Source: Bacteroidales bacterium (lineage in GTDB: Bacteria; Bacteroidota; Bacteroidia; Bacteroidales; UBA4417). From it: a stretch of 64,000 bases of DNA. Location of the stretch: positions 1-64,000 of the forward strand of contig JAURYB010000117.1 in assembly GCA_030654075.1 (NCBI GenBank). The letters run 5' to 3'. Both the position numbers and the translations under genes were made by a program. Under the pieces are notes generated by a model that was given only the letters and a program-made list of their open reading frames with translations, did no database searches and had not been told where the DNA came from. This document shows positions 1 through 8,297 of the stretch, in pieces; positions within the stretch are counted from its first letter, which is position 1; each line of letters starts with the position of its first letter.

Positions 1-165
1 AGAGACTGAGAGACTGAGAGACTGAGAGACTGAGAGACTGAGAGACTGAGAGACTGAGAGACTGAGAGACGAAGAGACTGAGCGATGGAGTGATGGAGTG
101 ATGGAGTGATGGAGTGATGGAGAGAGAGATGAAGTGACGAAGAGATGGAGTGAGGGACTGAGGGA
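1..165. repeat. 8-bp tandem array (AGAGACTG, then AGTGATGG variants)
   Basis: An 8-bp unit, AGAGACTG, repeats almost perfectly from the window edge to about position 70. It then grades into a related 8-bp unit, AGTGATGG, and degenerate GAGA-rich copies to about 165. There are no spacers, so this is not CRISPR. The array may extend left of the window. It lies upstream of the phosphopantetheinyl transferase gene and resembles the other short-unit intergenic arrays in this window. Confidence 0.9.
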
Positions 166-179
166 GAGGTGATACCGGC

Positions 180-252
180 AAACAATTTTGAACCACTAAA
201 CCCTTGAACAATTTTGAACGCTTGAACCCTAGAACATTTGAACGCTGAACCT
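180..252. repeat. TTGAAC-rich degenerate repeat
   Basis: The motif TTGAAC/TTGAACG recurs about every 10-20 bases just upstream of the first gene. Shorter clusters of the same motif occur near 8110-8260 and 12405-12430. No coding potential is seen. Confidence 0.6.
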
Positions 253-286
253 TTTACATTATAATTTCAACTTTTATCCACAGAAA

Positions 287-985
287 ATGATCCAGGTTTT
301 TGTCCTGCAACTCGAAGAAGCCCAATACAGTCCTGAATTTCAGGATACCTTGCTTCAATACCTGCCCGAGGCAGGGAAATTGCGTGTGCGCGACCGGCAG
401 AATCTTACCAGCAAACTCCATACTGTTTCAGGAGAGTTGCTTGCCCGTTATTCGGTTGGACAATACCTCGGTAATCCTGACCAGGAAATCAACCTTATAT
501 TTGGCGAAAAAGGCAAACCACATATTGGGAACCTGGAAAATGCTCATTTCAATATCTCACATTCAGGATATTATGTAGTTTGCGCGGTTGCTCCTGCTGA
601 GATTGGAATTGATGTAGAGCGGATACGTAAAGTCAACCTCCGGATTGCCGAAAGATTTTTTTCTCCTTCTGAAATCGATGATCTGATGGCATGTGATGAA
701 GAAAACCGTATGCAATATTTTATTACTCTCTGGACTATCAAAGAAAGCTATCTTAAAGCTATCGGTCGTGGTCTTACCCAACATCTGAATTCATTTACTA
801 TTGTCCGGAATGACAATTCTTACCTGTTAACAGGCAATGAGGAAGCGGAAGGCTATGGCATTGAAACACTCCAGCTAAATCACGAATATATGATGGCGGT
901 TTGTGCGCCTCTCCCTTATTCGCCATTCGTTATCAGGCATGTAACATTGATTGAAATTATTAAAACTCTGCCAAAATATGCTTAG
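287..985 (+). CDS. 4'-phosphopantetheinyl transferase (Sfp type)
   Basis: This enzyme should move the 4'-phosphopantetheine arm of coenzyme A onto a serine of carrier proteins used in fatty acid, polyketide or peptide synthesis. The 232-residue length fits the Sfp/Gsp group rather than the short AcpS group. The two family signatures are present: IGIDVE at residues 106-111, with metal-binding D109 and E111, and WTIKESYLKAIGRG at 149-162, with the conserved WxxKE core. The N-terminal half carries an ISHS motif near residue 90, as in Sfp. No carrier-protein or synthase gene lies beside it, so its target is not shown by context. The gene stands alone between an array and the patatin gene. Confidence 0.93.
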   Translation: MIQVFVLQLEEAQYSPEFQDTLLQYLPEAGKLRVRDRQNLTSKLHTVSGELLARYSVGQYLGNPDQEINLIFGEKGKPHIGNLENAHFNISHSGYYVVCAVAPAEIGIDVERIRKVNLRIAERFFSPSEIDDLMACDEENRMQYFITLWTIKESYLKAIGRGLTQHLNSFTIVRNDNSYLLTGNEEAEGYGIETLQLNHEYMMAVCAPLPYSPFVIRHVTLIEIIKTLPKYA

Positions 986-995
986 AATCACTATA

Positions 996-1025
996 TTTGT
1001 AAAGAAACTATAGATTTTATTTTTG
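996..1025 (+). promoter_or_regulatory. Bacteroidota-type promoter of the patatin gene
   Basis: TTTG at 996-999 is followed after 18 bases by TATTTTTG at 1018-1025, matching the -33 TTTG / -7 TAnnTTTG layout known in Bacteroidota. The ATG is 45 bases downstream. This is the best two-box match in the window. Confidence 0.65.
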
Positions 1026-1069
1026 TAGAGCTTTCAGTATTACAGTTACTAATTTAAAACAATAGTATA

Positions 1070-1993
1070 ATGTCACGCAATGTAGCATTGGTTCTATCGA
1101 GTGGCGGTGCCAGGGGCATTGCCCATATAGGTGTCATAGAGGAACTTACAAAATCAGGTTATACCATTACCTCAGTAGCAGGAGCCTCGATGGGCGCATT
1201 GGTTGGCGGAATCCTGGCAAAAGGTACACTCCCTGAGTTTACTGCCTGGCTGCTTGCATTTACTAAAATGGATGTAATTAAATTCATGGATCTGACTATC
1301 GGGCCAGGTGGTCTCATAAAAGGAGAGAAACTCATGAAAGTGCTTGCGGATTATGTCGGAGATGTCAAAATCGAAGATCTGGCAATACCCTTTTCATGCG
1401 TAGCTGCTGATCTGATCGGGCATAAAGAATTTGTTTTCGACAAAGGCAGTTTATTACAGGCCATAAGAGCCTCCAGTTCCATCCCTACTGTTCTTCTGCC
1501 AGTTAACCTTGATGGCATGATGCTGGTTGACGGAGGCGTCCTGAACCCTCTGCCTTTAGACCTGGTGAAACGCACAAATAACGATATTCTGATCGCAGTT
1601 AACGTTAATGCCAACATCCCCTATGAATTGCCGGTTCAAAAACCTGAACATGCTGATCTTGAAAAATATTATGGAAAAATGAGAGCCACGCTCAACGAGA
1701 AATGGGCAGGAGTGATTGACCATTATATTGAAAAATATATGAACGGGAAAACGCCGAAACCCAAGCCGGCTAATATGTTCGATATAATTTCAGAATCAAT
1801 CATCCTCGCACAGAATAAGGCTGCCGAAATTTATATTGAAAAATACAAGCCTGATATACTGGTGGAAACTTCGGTGAATATTGCTTCAACTTTCGATTTC
1901 TATAAGTCAGAAGAATTGATTGAAGCCGGACGGATTGCCTGCCGGAAAGCGCTGAGTGAAGTAGAGAAAAAGTTAATAGTTAATGGAAAATAG
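1070..1993 (+). CDS. Patatin-like phospholipase family protein
   Basis: This is a predicted lipid acyl hydrolase of the patatin/RssA group, probably cytosolic because no signal peptide is visible. The catalytic elements are complete: a glycine-rich oxyanion loop GGARG at residues 12-16, the nucleophile elbow GASMG at 38-42 with S40, and the DGG dyad motif starting at D154. The protein is 307 residues, the usual size for bacterial RssA-like members. A two-box Bacteroidota promoter lies just upstream, suggesting its own transcript. The substrate cannot be deduced from the sequence. The following intergenic region has a short direct repeat, CAAATATCTTTTTAAGTAAA, near 2033-2072. Confidence 0.92.
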   Translation: MSRNVALVLSSGGARGIAHIGVIEELTKSGYTITSVAGASMGALVGGILAKGTLPEFTAWLLAFTKMDVIKFMDLTIGPGGLIKGEKLMKVLADYVGDVKIEDLAIPFSCVAADLIGHKEFVFDKGSLLQAIRASSSIPTVLLPVNLDGMMLVDGGVLNPLPLDLVKRTNNDILIAVNVNANIPYELPVQKPEHADLEKYYGKMRATLNEKWAGVIDHYIEKYMNGKTPKPKPANMFDIISESIILAQNKAAEIYIEKYKPDILVETSVNIASTFDFYKSEELIEAGRIACRKALSEVEKKLIVNGK

Positions 1994-2116
1994 AAAATGG
2001 TTATTCGGAATCAGTAGATAAAGGTTCATATTCAAATATCTTTTTAAGTAAATCAAATATCTTTTTAAGTAAAATACTCATTAATTTTCGTCCTAAAGTT
2101 CCAGGATAATCTCCTG

Positions 2117-2722
2117 CTATGACTTACTCATAATATTATAAAGCAACTCCCTGGCCCTGAATAATCGGACTTTAACAGTACCTTCCGGCAAATCAAGTTG
2201 TTGCGCTATTTCCTCACACGATAATTCATTAAAATAATGCAACTTGATAATATCCTTATACTTTGGATGAAGGGTATCTACAATTTCGCGAAGCAAATGC
2301 TTTTCTTGCCGGTTGATCATTAGTTGTTCGGGACTTGGCAGTTGATTTGCAAGTTCATGGGCGGTAATCCCAACCACTGCTTCCTGCTGATTCACCATTG
2401 AATCATTATCCTTCTTGTTTCGCCTCAAGTGATCGATACAATTGTTTTTCGCGATGCGATATAACCATGTGCTAAAAGCAAAATCAGGAGTATATTGATC
2501 AAGTTTGCTAAAAGCTTTGTTAAACGCTTCCATGGTAAGATCTTCAGCATCTCCCGGCTGTCCGGTCATTTTCAGCATCCGGGAATACACTTTTTCAAAA
2601 TATTCATCCATCAGTAGCGAATAAGCAGTTCTGTTACCCGACTCCAATATCTGCTTCACCAAACGGAAATCCCGCTCGGACTTGCTGATGCTATCATTGC
2701 TATCTGCTTTGACTACTGCCAT
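2117..2722 (-). CDS. RNA polymerase sigma factor, ECF (sigma-70) family
   Basis: This 201-residue sigma factor has region 2 at about residues 30-105, with the motif DAEDLTMEAF and the promoter-melting stretch FSTWLYRIAKN. Region 4 spans about 143-195 and has a helix-turn-helix in the segment ELSCEEIAQQLDLPEGTVKV. The N terminus has a short extension of about 25 residues. No anti-sigma factor gene is adjacent on either side; the next gene on the same strand is a glycosyltransferase. ECF sigmas without a linked anti-sigma are common in this phylum. The regulon cannot be inferred from the window. Confidence 0.93.
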   Translation of the reverse strand: MAVVKADSNDSISKSERDFRLVKQILESGNRTAYSLLMDEYFEKVYSRMLKMTGQPGDAEDLTMEAFNKAFSKLDQYTPDFAFSTWLYRIAKNNCIDHLRRNKKDNDSMVNQQEAVVGITAHELANQLPSPEQLMINRQEKHLLREIVDTLHPKYKDIIKLHYFNELSCEEIAQQLDLPEGTVKVRLFRARELLYNIMSKS

Positions 2723-2805
2723 GAAAATTTATACGGATAGTTATTGATAATTAATATATAAATAACCCAATAGTAATACATTTGTTGTTGACGCAACTAA
2801 AATGA

Positions 2806-3942
2806 TTACCTCCATTTAACTGGTTTGTTCAACATATTAGCAAATGCCAGGAACGGACTTACCAGCATCAGGAAAAGCTCAAACAGTGGCGCAAGAAATA
2901 AAAATCCTTTTTCAGAAAGTTTCTTCATCACTTTACCGGTTATCAATAATTGGCTAAACAGCCGTATTATAACCATACCAATGACAATATATGGTTGGTA
3001 CCACATTACAAGTAAAACTGTAGCCGAAGCCCAGAAGATCACTTGTGTAATTGCAAATAGACCAAGTGCAAGTTTATGTGCCGGTTTATAATAGCCACCA
3101 GTCATAAGATGCCTGCGTTTCTGCCTGAGCCATTGATCTAATGTTGACTTCGGAGCACTGATGGTATGGGATTCGGCTTGAATCTCAATCCGGGTATTGG
3201 TAGCGGTAGCAGCTTTGTTGATAAATAAATCATCATCACCTGATTGTATCCGGTAATGAGAGATAAATCCATTCTGCTTGAAAAACAAGGATTTACGATA
3301 CGCCATATTCCGACCTACCCCCATATAAGGCATCCCTGCACGTGCAAAGCCCAGGTAATTCATCGCTACACGGGTCGTATCAAACCGGATTAACAGGTTT
3401 AGCAAAGATCCCGATTTATTGTACGCGCCATAGCCAATCACAATTTCGGTTTCTTCAGTAAAATTGGCTGCCATTCGGCGAATCCATTGATTGCTGCTTG
3501 GCTTACAATCAGCATCAGTAAATAAAAGCACTTCGTAACTGGCTGATTTAATTCCTATTGACAACGGAAATTTCTTGCCGGTGAAGAAATTCAGATCTTG
3601 CGAAACATTTACAATTTTCAGATTCTTATGTATATCTGCAAGGTCTCGAAGCAGGTAATTGGTTTCGTCTTCCGATCCGTGGTTAACAACCACAACTTCA
3701 AAAGTAGAGTAATCCTGGTTTAATAAAAGAGGAAGATTTTCCTGCAAATTATAATACTCATCGCGCGCACAAACAATCACCGAAACAGGCTGATCGGAAC
3801 GAACAAACTCATTTTTCGGTTTAAAAAAAGCCACTTTACCGTATACGACCCAATAATAGAATAACTGGACAAGCGTAGCCAAAACCAGCAATAGAAGCGT
3901 AAAAAATAAAAGTGGATTCTGTGCGTAAATTTCCTGAACCAT
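2806..3942 (-). CDS. Membrane-associated family 2 glycosyltransferase
   Basis: A 378-residue GT2 glycosyltransferase probably anchored in the inner membrane. A hydrophobic segment at about residues 11-33 precedes the GT-A domain, which starts at about 50. Within it are the nucleotide-sugar/metal motif TDADC at 142-146, GDDDLF at 235-240 and a QxxRH-like acceptor-site motif in WLRQKRRHL at 271-279. Two or three further membrane segments follow at about 290-360. This architecture resembles processive or lipid-linked sugar transferases, but donor and acceptor are unknown. A TAnnTTTG element at 3965-3972 supports transcription from the shared spacer with tgt. Confidence 0.9.
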   Translation of the reverse strand: MVQEIYAQNPLLFFTLLLLVLATLVQLFYYWVVYGKVAFFKPKNEFVRSDQPVSVIVCARDEYYNLQENLPLLLNQDYSTFEVVVVNHGSEDETNYLLRDLADIHKNLKIVNVSQDLNFFTGKKFPLSIGIKSASYEVLLFTDADCKPSSNQWIRRMAANFTEETEIVIGYGAYNKSGSLLNLLIRFDTTRVAMNYLGFARAGMPYMGVGRNMAYRKSLFFKQNGFISHYRIQSGDDDLFINKAATATNTRIEIQAESHTISAPKSTLDQWLRQKRRHLMTGGYYKPAHKLALGLFAITQVIFWASATVLLVMWYQPYIVIGMVIIRLFSQLLITGKVMKKLSEKGFLFLAPLFELFLMLVSPFLAFANMLNKPVKWR

Positions 3943-3964
3943 CTAATAGATTTAATTGGACTAA

Positions 3965-3972
3965 CAAAAGTA
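3965..3972 (-). promoter_or_regulatory. -7 element (TACTTTTG) for the glycosyltransferase
   Basis: The minus strand reads TACTTTTG, an exact TAnnTTTG match, 22 bases before the ATG. It is divergent from the tgt -7 element. Confidence 0.55.
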
Positions 3973-3995
3973 TTACTCTGAAATGAATTATGATC

Positions 3996-4003
3996 TATCT
4001 TTG
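3996..4003 (+). promoter_or_regulatory. -7 element (TATCTTTG) for tgt
   Basis: TATCTTTG matches TAnnTTTG exactly. If used, it leaves a leader of about 170 bases before the tgt ATG. No convincing folded motif was recognised in that leader. Confidence 0.5.
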
Positions 4004-4181
4004 CGAAAAAGTTTATAACAGCTACAACAGCACATAAAATATTGTTTTACTGATAGATAACTTTTATTAAAATTCTTTTGTTAATCAATACTTTGTGGAT
4101 TACCCGGATTTTTATAGCAGTTCGCCTGTTGCAGGAAAGGTTTTCTCATGGTTTTTTGTTTACTGACTTACTGAAATACGC

Positions 4182-5312
4182 ATGCAATTCGAATTAAAGA
4201 TTACTGATCCGCAAAGTTCAGCCCGAAGGGGAACGATAACGACTGCACATGGTGTAATCGAAACTCCTGCTTTTATGCCTGTAGGTACGGCCGGCGCTGT
4301 TAAAGCAGTGCATATGCGCGAAGTAAAAGATGATATCAAAGCACAGATTATTCTGGGTAACACATATCACTTGTACCTCCGCCCCGGCCTCGATATACTT
4401 GCCAAAGCTGGTGGTTTACACAAATTTAACGGATGGAGCGGCCCTATACTTACCGATAGTGGCGGATACCAGGTATATTCATTAACCGAACGCCGAAAGC
4501 TCAACGATAATGGTGTTGTTTTCAATTCGCATATCGACGGATCGAAACACTTGTTTACTCCTGAATATGTAATGGACATACAGCGTACCATCGGAGCCGA
4601 TATCATTATGGCGTTTGACGAGTGTACTCCATGGCCGTGCGATTACAAATATGCCAGTGACTCCCTGGATATGACTCACAGGTGGCTCAACCGTTGCATG
4701 ACCCGGTTTAAAGAAACTGACCCGCATTACGGGTATGAGCAATCACTTTTCCCAATTGTACAGGGAAGCACATTCCGCGACCTGAGGATAAAATCAGCCG
4801 AAGAGATTTCAAGGCACGGTGCCGATGGAAACGCTATCGGCGGTCTTTCGGTTGGTGAACCCGCCGAACAGATGTACGAAATCACAGAATTGGTTTGCGG
4901 AATACTGCCTAAAGACAAACCCCGTTACCTGATGGGAGTCGGAACGCCAAGTAATATTCTTGAAAATATTGCTCTCGGTATTGATATGTTCGATTGTGTG
5001 ATGCCTACCCGTAACGGTCGTAACGGCCAGTTATTCACCAGCAAAGGCACTATTAACCTCAGGAATGAAAAGTGGAAAGATGATTTTTCACCGCTTGACG
5101 CTGAAGGCACATCTTTCGTTGACAGGGAATACAGCCGCGCATATGTGAAACATTTATTTAAAGCCGGCGAAATGCTTGGGCCAATGATTGCCAGCATTCA
5201 TAACCTTGCTTTTTATCAATGGCTTGTGCGTGAAGCACGCAGGCACATTGAAGAAGGTGATTTTATGAGTTGGAAATCAATAATGGTAAAACAATTAGCT
5301 GTAAGGTTATAA
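4182..5312 (+). CDS. tgt: Queuine/preQ1 tRNA-guanosine(34) transglycosylase
   Basis: Tgt swaps guanine 34 in the wobble position of tRNAs for Asp, Asn, His and Tyr with preQ1, a step in queuosine synthesis. The 376-residue protein has the TIM-barrel signatures ILTDSGGYQVYSL and DMFDCVMPTRNGRNG, the latter carrying the nucleophile D271. It also has QGSTFRDLRIKSAE and GGLSVGEP. The usual C-terminal zinc site (CxCxxC plus His) is not present: the stretch between FSPLDAEGTS and EYSRAYVKHLF has no cysteine. From memory, Bacteroides Tgt proteins also lack it. No other queuosine genes are nearby. Confidence 0.96.
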   Translation: MQFELKITDPQSSARRGTITTAHGVIETPAFMPVGTAGAVKAVHMREVKDDIKAQIILGNTYHLYLRPGLDILAKAGGLHKFNGWSGPILTDSGGYQVYSLTERRKLNDNGVVFNSHIDGSKHLFTPEYVMDIQRTIGADIIMAFDECTPWPCDYKYASDSLDMTHRWLNRCMTRFKETDPHYGYEQSLFPIVQGSTFRDLRIKSAEEISRHGADGNAIGGLSVGEPAEQMYEITELVCGILPKDKPRYLMGVGTPSNILENIALGIDMFDCVMPTRNGRNGQLFTSKGTINLRNEKWKDDFSPLDAEGTSFVDREYSRAYVKHLFKAGEMLGPMIASIHNLAFYQWLVREARRHIEEGDFMSWKSIMVKQLAVRL

Positions 5313-5376
5313 TATTAAATAGTCCTGTAATGTTAGCAATTCAGCACTAAGAGACCGAATATAGCTAGAATATAAA

Positions 5377-5433
5377 AAGGTTAAGGTTAAGGTAGAACGG
5401 GAAAAAGCTCAACCTTTGCCTTAAGCTCAACCT
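5377..5433. repeat. Small array with inverted partner (GGTTAAGG / CTCAACCTT)
   Basis: GGTTAAGGTTAAGG on the left is faced, after about 15 bases, by CTCAACCTTTGCCTTAAGCTCAACCT on the right. It is a short version of the composite elements at 25641-25912 and 44588-44700. Confidence 0.65.
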
Positions 5434-5519
5434 AAGTTGCATAAGAGGTTTTTATGCAGCAACGAAATCAGATTTTTAGATCGGAAAATAAACAAAAGTA
5501 CCTTTCAACTAAACATTCG

Positions 5520-5527
5520 TATCTTTG
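5520..5527 (+). promoter_or_regulatory. -7 element (TATCTTTG) that sets the DUF4160 start
   Basis: TATCTTTG is an exact TAnnTTTG match. It overlaps a possible TTG start at 5525, so translation must begin downstream, most likely at GTG 5543. Confidence 0.6.
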
Positions 5528-5542
5528 CGAAAACTATTGAGT

Positions 5543-5809
5543 GTGCCTACGATTTCAATGTTTTTTGGCATCATAATCAGGATGTATTATGCTCCTAAAG
5601 AACATAATCCTCCTCATATTCATGCTTATTATCAGGATAACAGATCGACAATAAATATTCATGACTGTGAAATTCTGGAAGGAAAATTGCCGACCCGCCA
5701 ACTACGATTAATACAAGCCTGGATAGAAATACACCGGGATGAACTGTTGGCAGATTGGGAATTATGTCAAAACGGAGAAAAGCCATTTTCAATTGAACCT
5801 TTAAAATAA
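5543..5809 (+). CDS. DUF4160 domain protein
   Basis: A small protein of about 88 residues of the DUF4160 family, recognised from the N-terminal pattern MPTISMFFGIIIRMYYAP followed by the histidine-rich HNPPHIHAYYQD and a C-terminal LADWEL segment. The GTG at 5543 is preferred over the TTG at 5525 because family members start with MPTIS and because a -7 promoter element overlaps the TTG. The gene is five bases upstream of a DUF2442 gene, a recurrent bacterial pairing. The function is not established; a toxin-antitoxin-like role has been suggested for such pairs, but nothing here proves it. Confidence 0.85.
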   Translation: MPTISMFFGIIIRMYYAPKEHNPPHIHAYYQDNRSTINIHDCEILEGKLPTRQLRLIQAWIEIHRDELLADWELCQNGEKPFSIEPLK

Positions 5810-5814
5810 ACAGT

Positions 5815-6054
5815 ATGTATTTAGCCATTAAACATGTGCAGCCACAGGATGATTATCTTTTACTCCTTACTTTCGAAAATGGAGAAAAAAGGCAGTTTGA
5901 TATGAAGCCCTATTTAAATACCGGGATATTCAGCGAACTGAAAGATCTGAAAGTCTTTAAAACAGTCCGAAAAAGTTTTGACACTGTTGAATGGGCAAAT
6001 GAAGCTGATATTGACCCGGAAACATTATATCAAAACAGTATAAAAATTGAATGA
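5815..6054 (+). CDS. DUF2442 domain protein
   Basis: A 79-residue protein with the DUF2442 pattern: an N-terminal PQDDYLLLLTFENGEKRQFD segment, then KPYL, a GIFSELKDL stretch and the C-terminal VEWANEADIDPETLYQNS. It follows the DUF4160 gene by five bases and should be co-transcribed from the promoter at 5520. Such proteins commonly sit beside DUF4160 proteins. No DNA-binding or catalytic motif can be identified by eye. The biochemical role is unknown. Confidence 0.85.
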   Translation: MYLAIKHVQPQDDYLLLLTFENGEKRQFDMKPYLNTGIFSELKDLKVFKTVRKSFDTVEWANEADIDPETLYQNSIKIE

Positions 6055-6092
6055 CACAAACCTGATTTATTTAAAATATTTTCATAACTTCC

Positions 6093-6100
6093 TACCTTTG
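6093..6100 (+). promoter_or_regulatory. -7 element (TACCTTTG) for the LptF/G gene
   Basis: An exact TAnnTTTG match 46 bases before the GTG start of the permease gene. Confidence 0.55.
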
Positions 6101-6145
6101 AAGCCTTAACAGATCACCTTCAGGTAACAAAACCATTCATCTAAA

Positions 6146-7231
6146 GTGCTGGGACTAAAAAAAATTGACATTTATATTATCCGTAAGTTCCTGGGGACAT
6201 ATTTTTATGCCATCCTTTTACTAACGGTTATCATTATTATTTTCGATATTTCGGAAAAAATTGATGATTTTATCGAAAAAGACGCGCCCCTGAAAGCCAT
6301 CATTTTTGATTATTATCTGAATTTTATTCCCTATTTCGTGAACATGTTCAGTTCGCTGTTCACTTTTATCGCGGTGGTGTATTTTACTTCAAGGATGGCC
6401 TCGGATACGGAGATTGTAGCCATACTCAACGCGGGAATCAGTTTCTGGCGCTTTTTGGTACCATACCTTATTTCAGGAGTTTTTCTGACGGTGCTGTCAT
6501 TTACACTCATGAATTATGTAATTCCATATACTAACCGGGATTTGCGGGCCTTCGAAAAGCTATATATTAAGAATCCGTTCAAATCGAATGAAATGAATAT
6601 TCATATGCAACTCGAACCCGGGACATATGTATACCTTGAAAATTTTAACAGTACAGCGAAAACAGGGTATAGGTTTAGTCTGGAAAAATTCGACAGTACG
6701 GGCCTTAAGATAAAACTCAGGGCTGAAATGATAACCTGGGACAGTATTCAGAATCGCTGGAAAATGACCAATTATATGATTCGTAGAATCAAGCCTCAAG
6801 GTGAAAGCATCTATCAGGGCAAGGAAACCGATACAGTGATGGCTTTTACACCTGCTGATTTTATGGTTGATATCGAGAATGCCAAAACTATGACTTACAA
6901 CCAGTTAAATAATTTTATAGCGCAGGAGGAAATGCGGGGAAGTACGCTAACCGGTCAGTTTAATCTCGAAAAATACAAGCGGCTCACCTTCCCTTTTGCC
7001 AACCTGGTTTTAACATTTATCGGGGTTGCGCTTTCGAGCCGCAAAGTGAGAGGAGGGATAGGAATGCACCTGGGTTTGGGAATAGGCATTGCCTTCACTT
7101 TTATTCTTTTGCTTCAGATATCATCGGTATTTGCCATTTTCGGCAACCTTCCTGCCTGGATCGCATTATGGATACCCAACATTATTTACTCCATTGTTGC
7201 CATAATCCTGTTACGGATGGCTCCCAAGTAA
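6146..7231 (+). CDS. LptF/LptG family LPS export permease
   Basis: This inner-membrane permease should be one half of the LptB2FG transporter that extracts lipopolysaccharide for delivery to the outer membrane. The 361-residue protein has the YjgP/YjgQ layout: membrane segments near residues 13-35, 55-78 and 95-120, a periplasmic beta-jellyroll domain at about 125-260, and three more segments at about 280-360. The start is GTG; LGLKKIDIYIIRKFLG is the typical cytoplasmic N-terminal helix. It cannot be assigned to LptF or LptG by eye. Its 3' end overlaps the 3' end of ispE by 21 bases on the opposite strand. Confidence 0.92.
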   Translation: MLGLKKIDIYIIRKFLGTYFYAILLLTVIIIIFDISEKIDDFIEKDAPLKAIIFDYYLNFIPYFVNMFSSLFTFIAVVYFTSRMASDTEIVAILNAGISFWRFLVPYLISGVFLTVLSFTLMNYVIPYTNRDLRAFEKLYIKNPFKSNEMNIHMQLEPGTYVYLENFNSTAKTGYRFSLEKFDSTGLKIKLRAEMITWDSIQNRWKMTNYMIRRIKPQGESIYQGKETDTVMAFTPADFMVDIENAKTMTYNQLNNFIAQEEMRGSTLTGQFNLEKYKRLTFPFANLVLTFIGVALSSRKVRGGIGMHLGLGIGIAFTFILLLQISSVFAIFGNLPAWIALWIPNIIYSIVAIILLRMAPK

Positions 7232-8032
7232 AGTCAGGAAAACATCGCAACCCGCGAAATCCATTTCTGCAGGTTTTCCCTTAAAAAGTCCATAAACTGC
7301 CGATCCGCTACCGCTCATGGATGAAAATGTAGCTCCATGCCGGTACATCAAATTTCGTATATCCTGGATCTCAGGATAAAGATCGAAAACGGTATTTTCA
7401 AAATCGTTATGCAATTCATGTTTCCAATTCTGAACCGGAAGATTGGTAATCTCATCAATTGAATTTTCCCTGTGCAGTGGCTTTGTACCTAAAAATGCAG
7501 CTGCTGTGCTCACATGTATTGGTGGTTTAACTATTACAAGGTAATAACCATCCAGAATCAGGGGAACTGGTTTCAGAAATTCACCGCGACCGGTTGAAAG
7601 TGCAGGCACATTTTCGATAAAAAAAGAGCAATCCATTCCTAGTTGAACAGCAAAACAACGAAGGGTTTCATTATCCAGGTTAAGGTTAAACATGGAACTA
7701 AGCATCTTTAATGTGAATGATGCATCCGATGAACCTCCGCCAAGGCCTGCACCTGAGGGAATAACTTTATGCAGATGAATGGAAACCGGTGGAATTCCGT
7801 ATTTATCAGCCATCAAACTCCAGGCTTTGTAGCAAAGATTATTTTCCGATGATGAATCGATTTGAATTCCTGAAACTGCCAAAGTTGTTTCGGAGCTTTT
7901 TGCCGGCACAATCTCCAGGATATCGCACCAGGGAACCGGCATCATTACCGTCTGGATATTATGATAGCCATCCGGGCGACGCTGCATTACCCAAAGGCCG
8001 AGATTGATTTTACAATTGGGGAAGGTGATCAC
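7211..8032 (-). CDS. ispE: 4-diphosphocytidyl-2-C-methyl-D-erythritol kinase
   Basis: IspE phosphorylates CDP-methylerythritol in the non-mevalonate isoprenoid pathway. The 273-residue protein has the GHMP-kinase layout: CKINLGL near the N terminus with the conserved lysine K8, RPDGYH at 19-24, the ATP-binding glycine motif PSGAGLGGGSSDASF at about 92-106 and a LGMDCSFF segment containing the expected catalytic aspartate. A C-terminal SMSGSGSAVYGLF motif is also present. It is tail-to-tail with the Lpt permease gene. No other MEP-pathway gene is in the window. Confidence 0.95.
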   Translation of the reverse strand: MITFPNCKINLGLWVMQRRPDGYHNIQTVMMPVPWCDILEIVPAKSSETTLAVSGIQIDSSSENNLCYKAWSLMADKYGIPPVSIHLHKVIPSGAGLGGGSSDASFTLKMLSSMFNLNLDNETLRCFAVQLGMDCSFFIENVPALSTGRGEFLKPVPLILDGYYLVIVKPPIHVSTAAAFLGTKPLHRENSIDEITNLPVQNWKHELHNDFENTVFDLYPEIQDIRNLMYRHGATFSSMSGSGSAVYGLFKGKPAEMDFAGCDVFLTLLGSHP

Positions 8033-8043
8033 TTTGAAAAAGG

Positions 8044-8290
8044 TTTTAGGAGTTAGGGATTGGGAGTTAGGGGAACTTCGCTTATAAATGTTTAATATTA
8101 GCTGATATGGTTAGCTTTTGAACCTTTGGACTTTTGAACTTGAAATGAAGTGAATAGAAAATGGAAAATAGAAAATGGTCCCGTTGAAACCTGCCACACT
8201 GAGCGATGGTTGCTGAGCTTTCGCCGAAGCAAGTCCAAGTGTTGAACTTTTGAACTTTAAACATCAATCTTTCAACGATTAACTATTTAT
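8044..8290. repeat. Intergenic patchwork of short repeat motifs
   Basis: This spacer holds GTTAGGG-type copies (8047-8075), TTGAAC motifs, a repeated GAAAATGGAAAATAGAAAATGG stretch near 8157-8177, and a degenerate member of the CACTGAGCGAAG hairpin family near 8197-8242. An open frame at 8082-8267 is made from these repeats and is not considered a gene. Confidence 0.6.
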
Positions 8291-8297
8291 CTATTAC

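Noticed and set aside
1-165. Possible CRISPR-like array
   Set aside because: The unit is 8 bases with no spacers; it is a simple tandem repeat, as are all the other arrays here.
8082-8267. 61-codon minus-strand ORF
   Set aside because: Made of TTGAAC, GAAAATGG and hairpin-type repeats with no family match.
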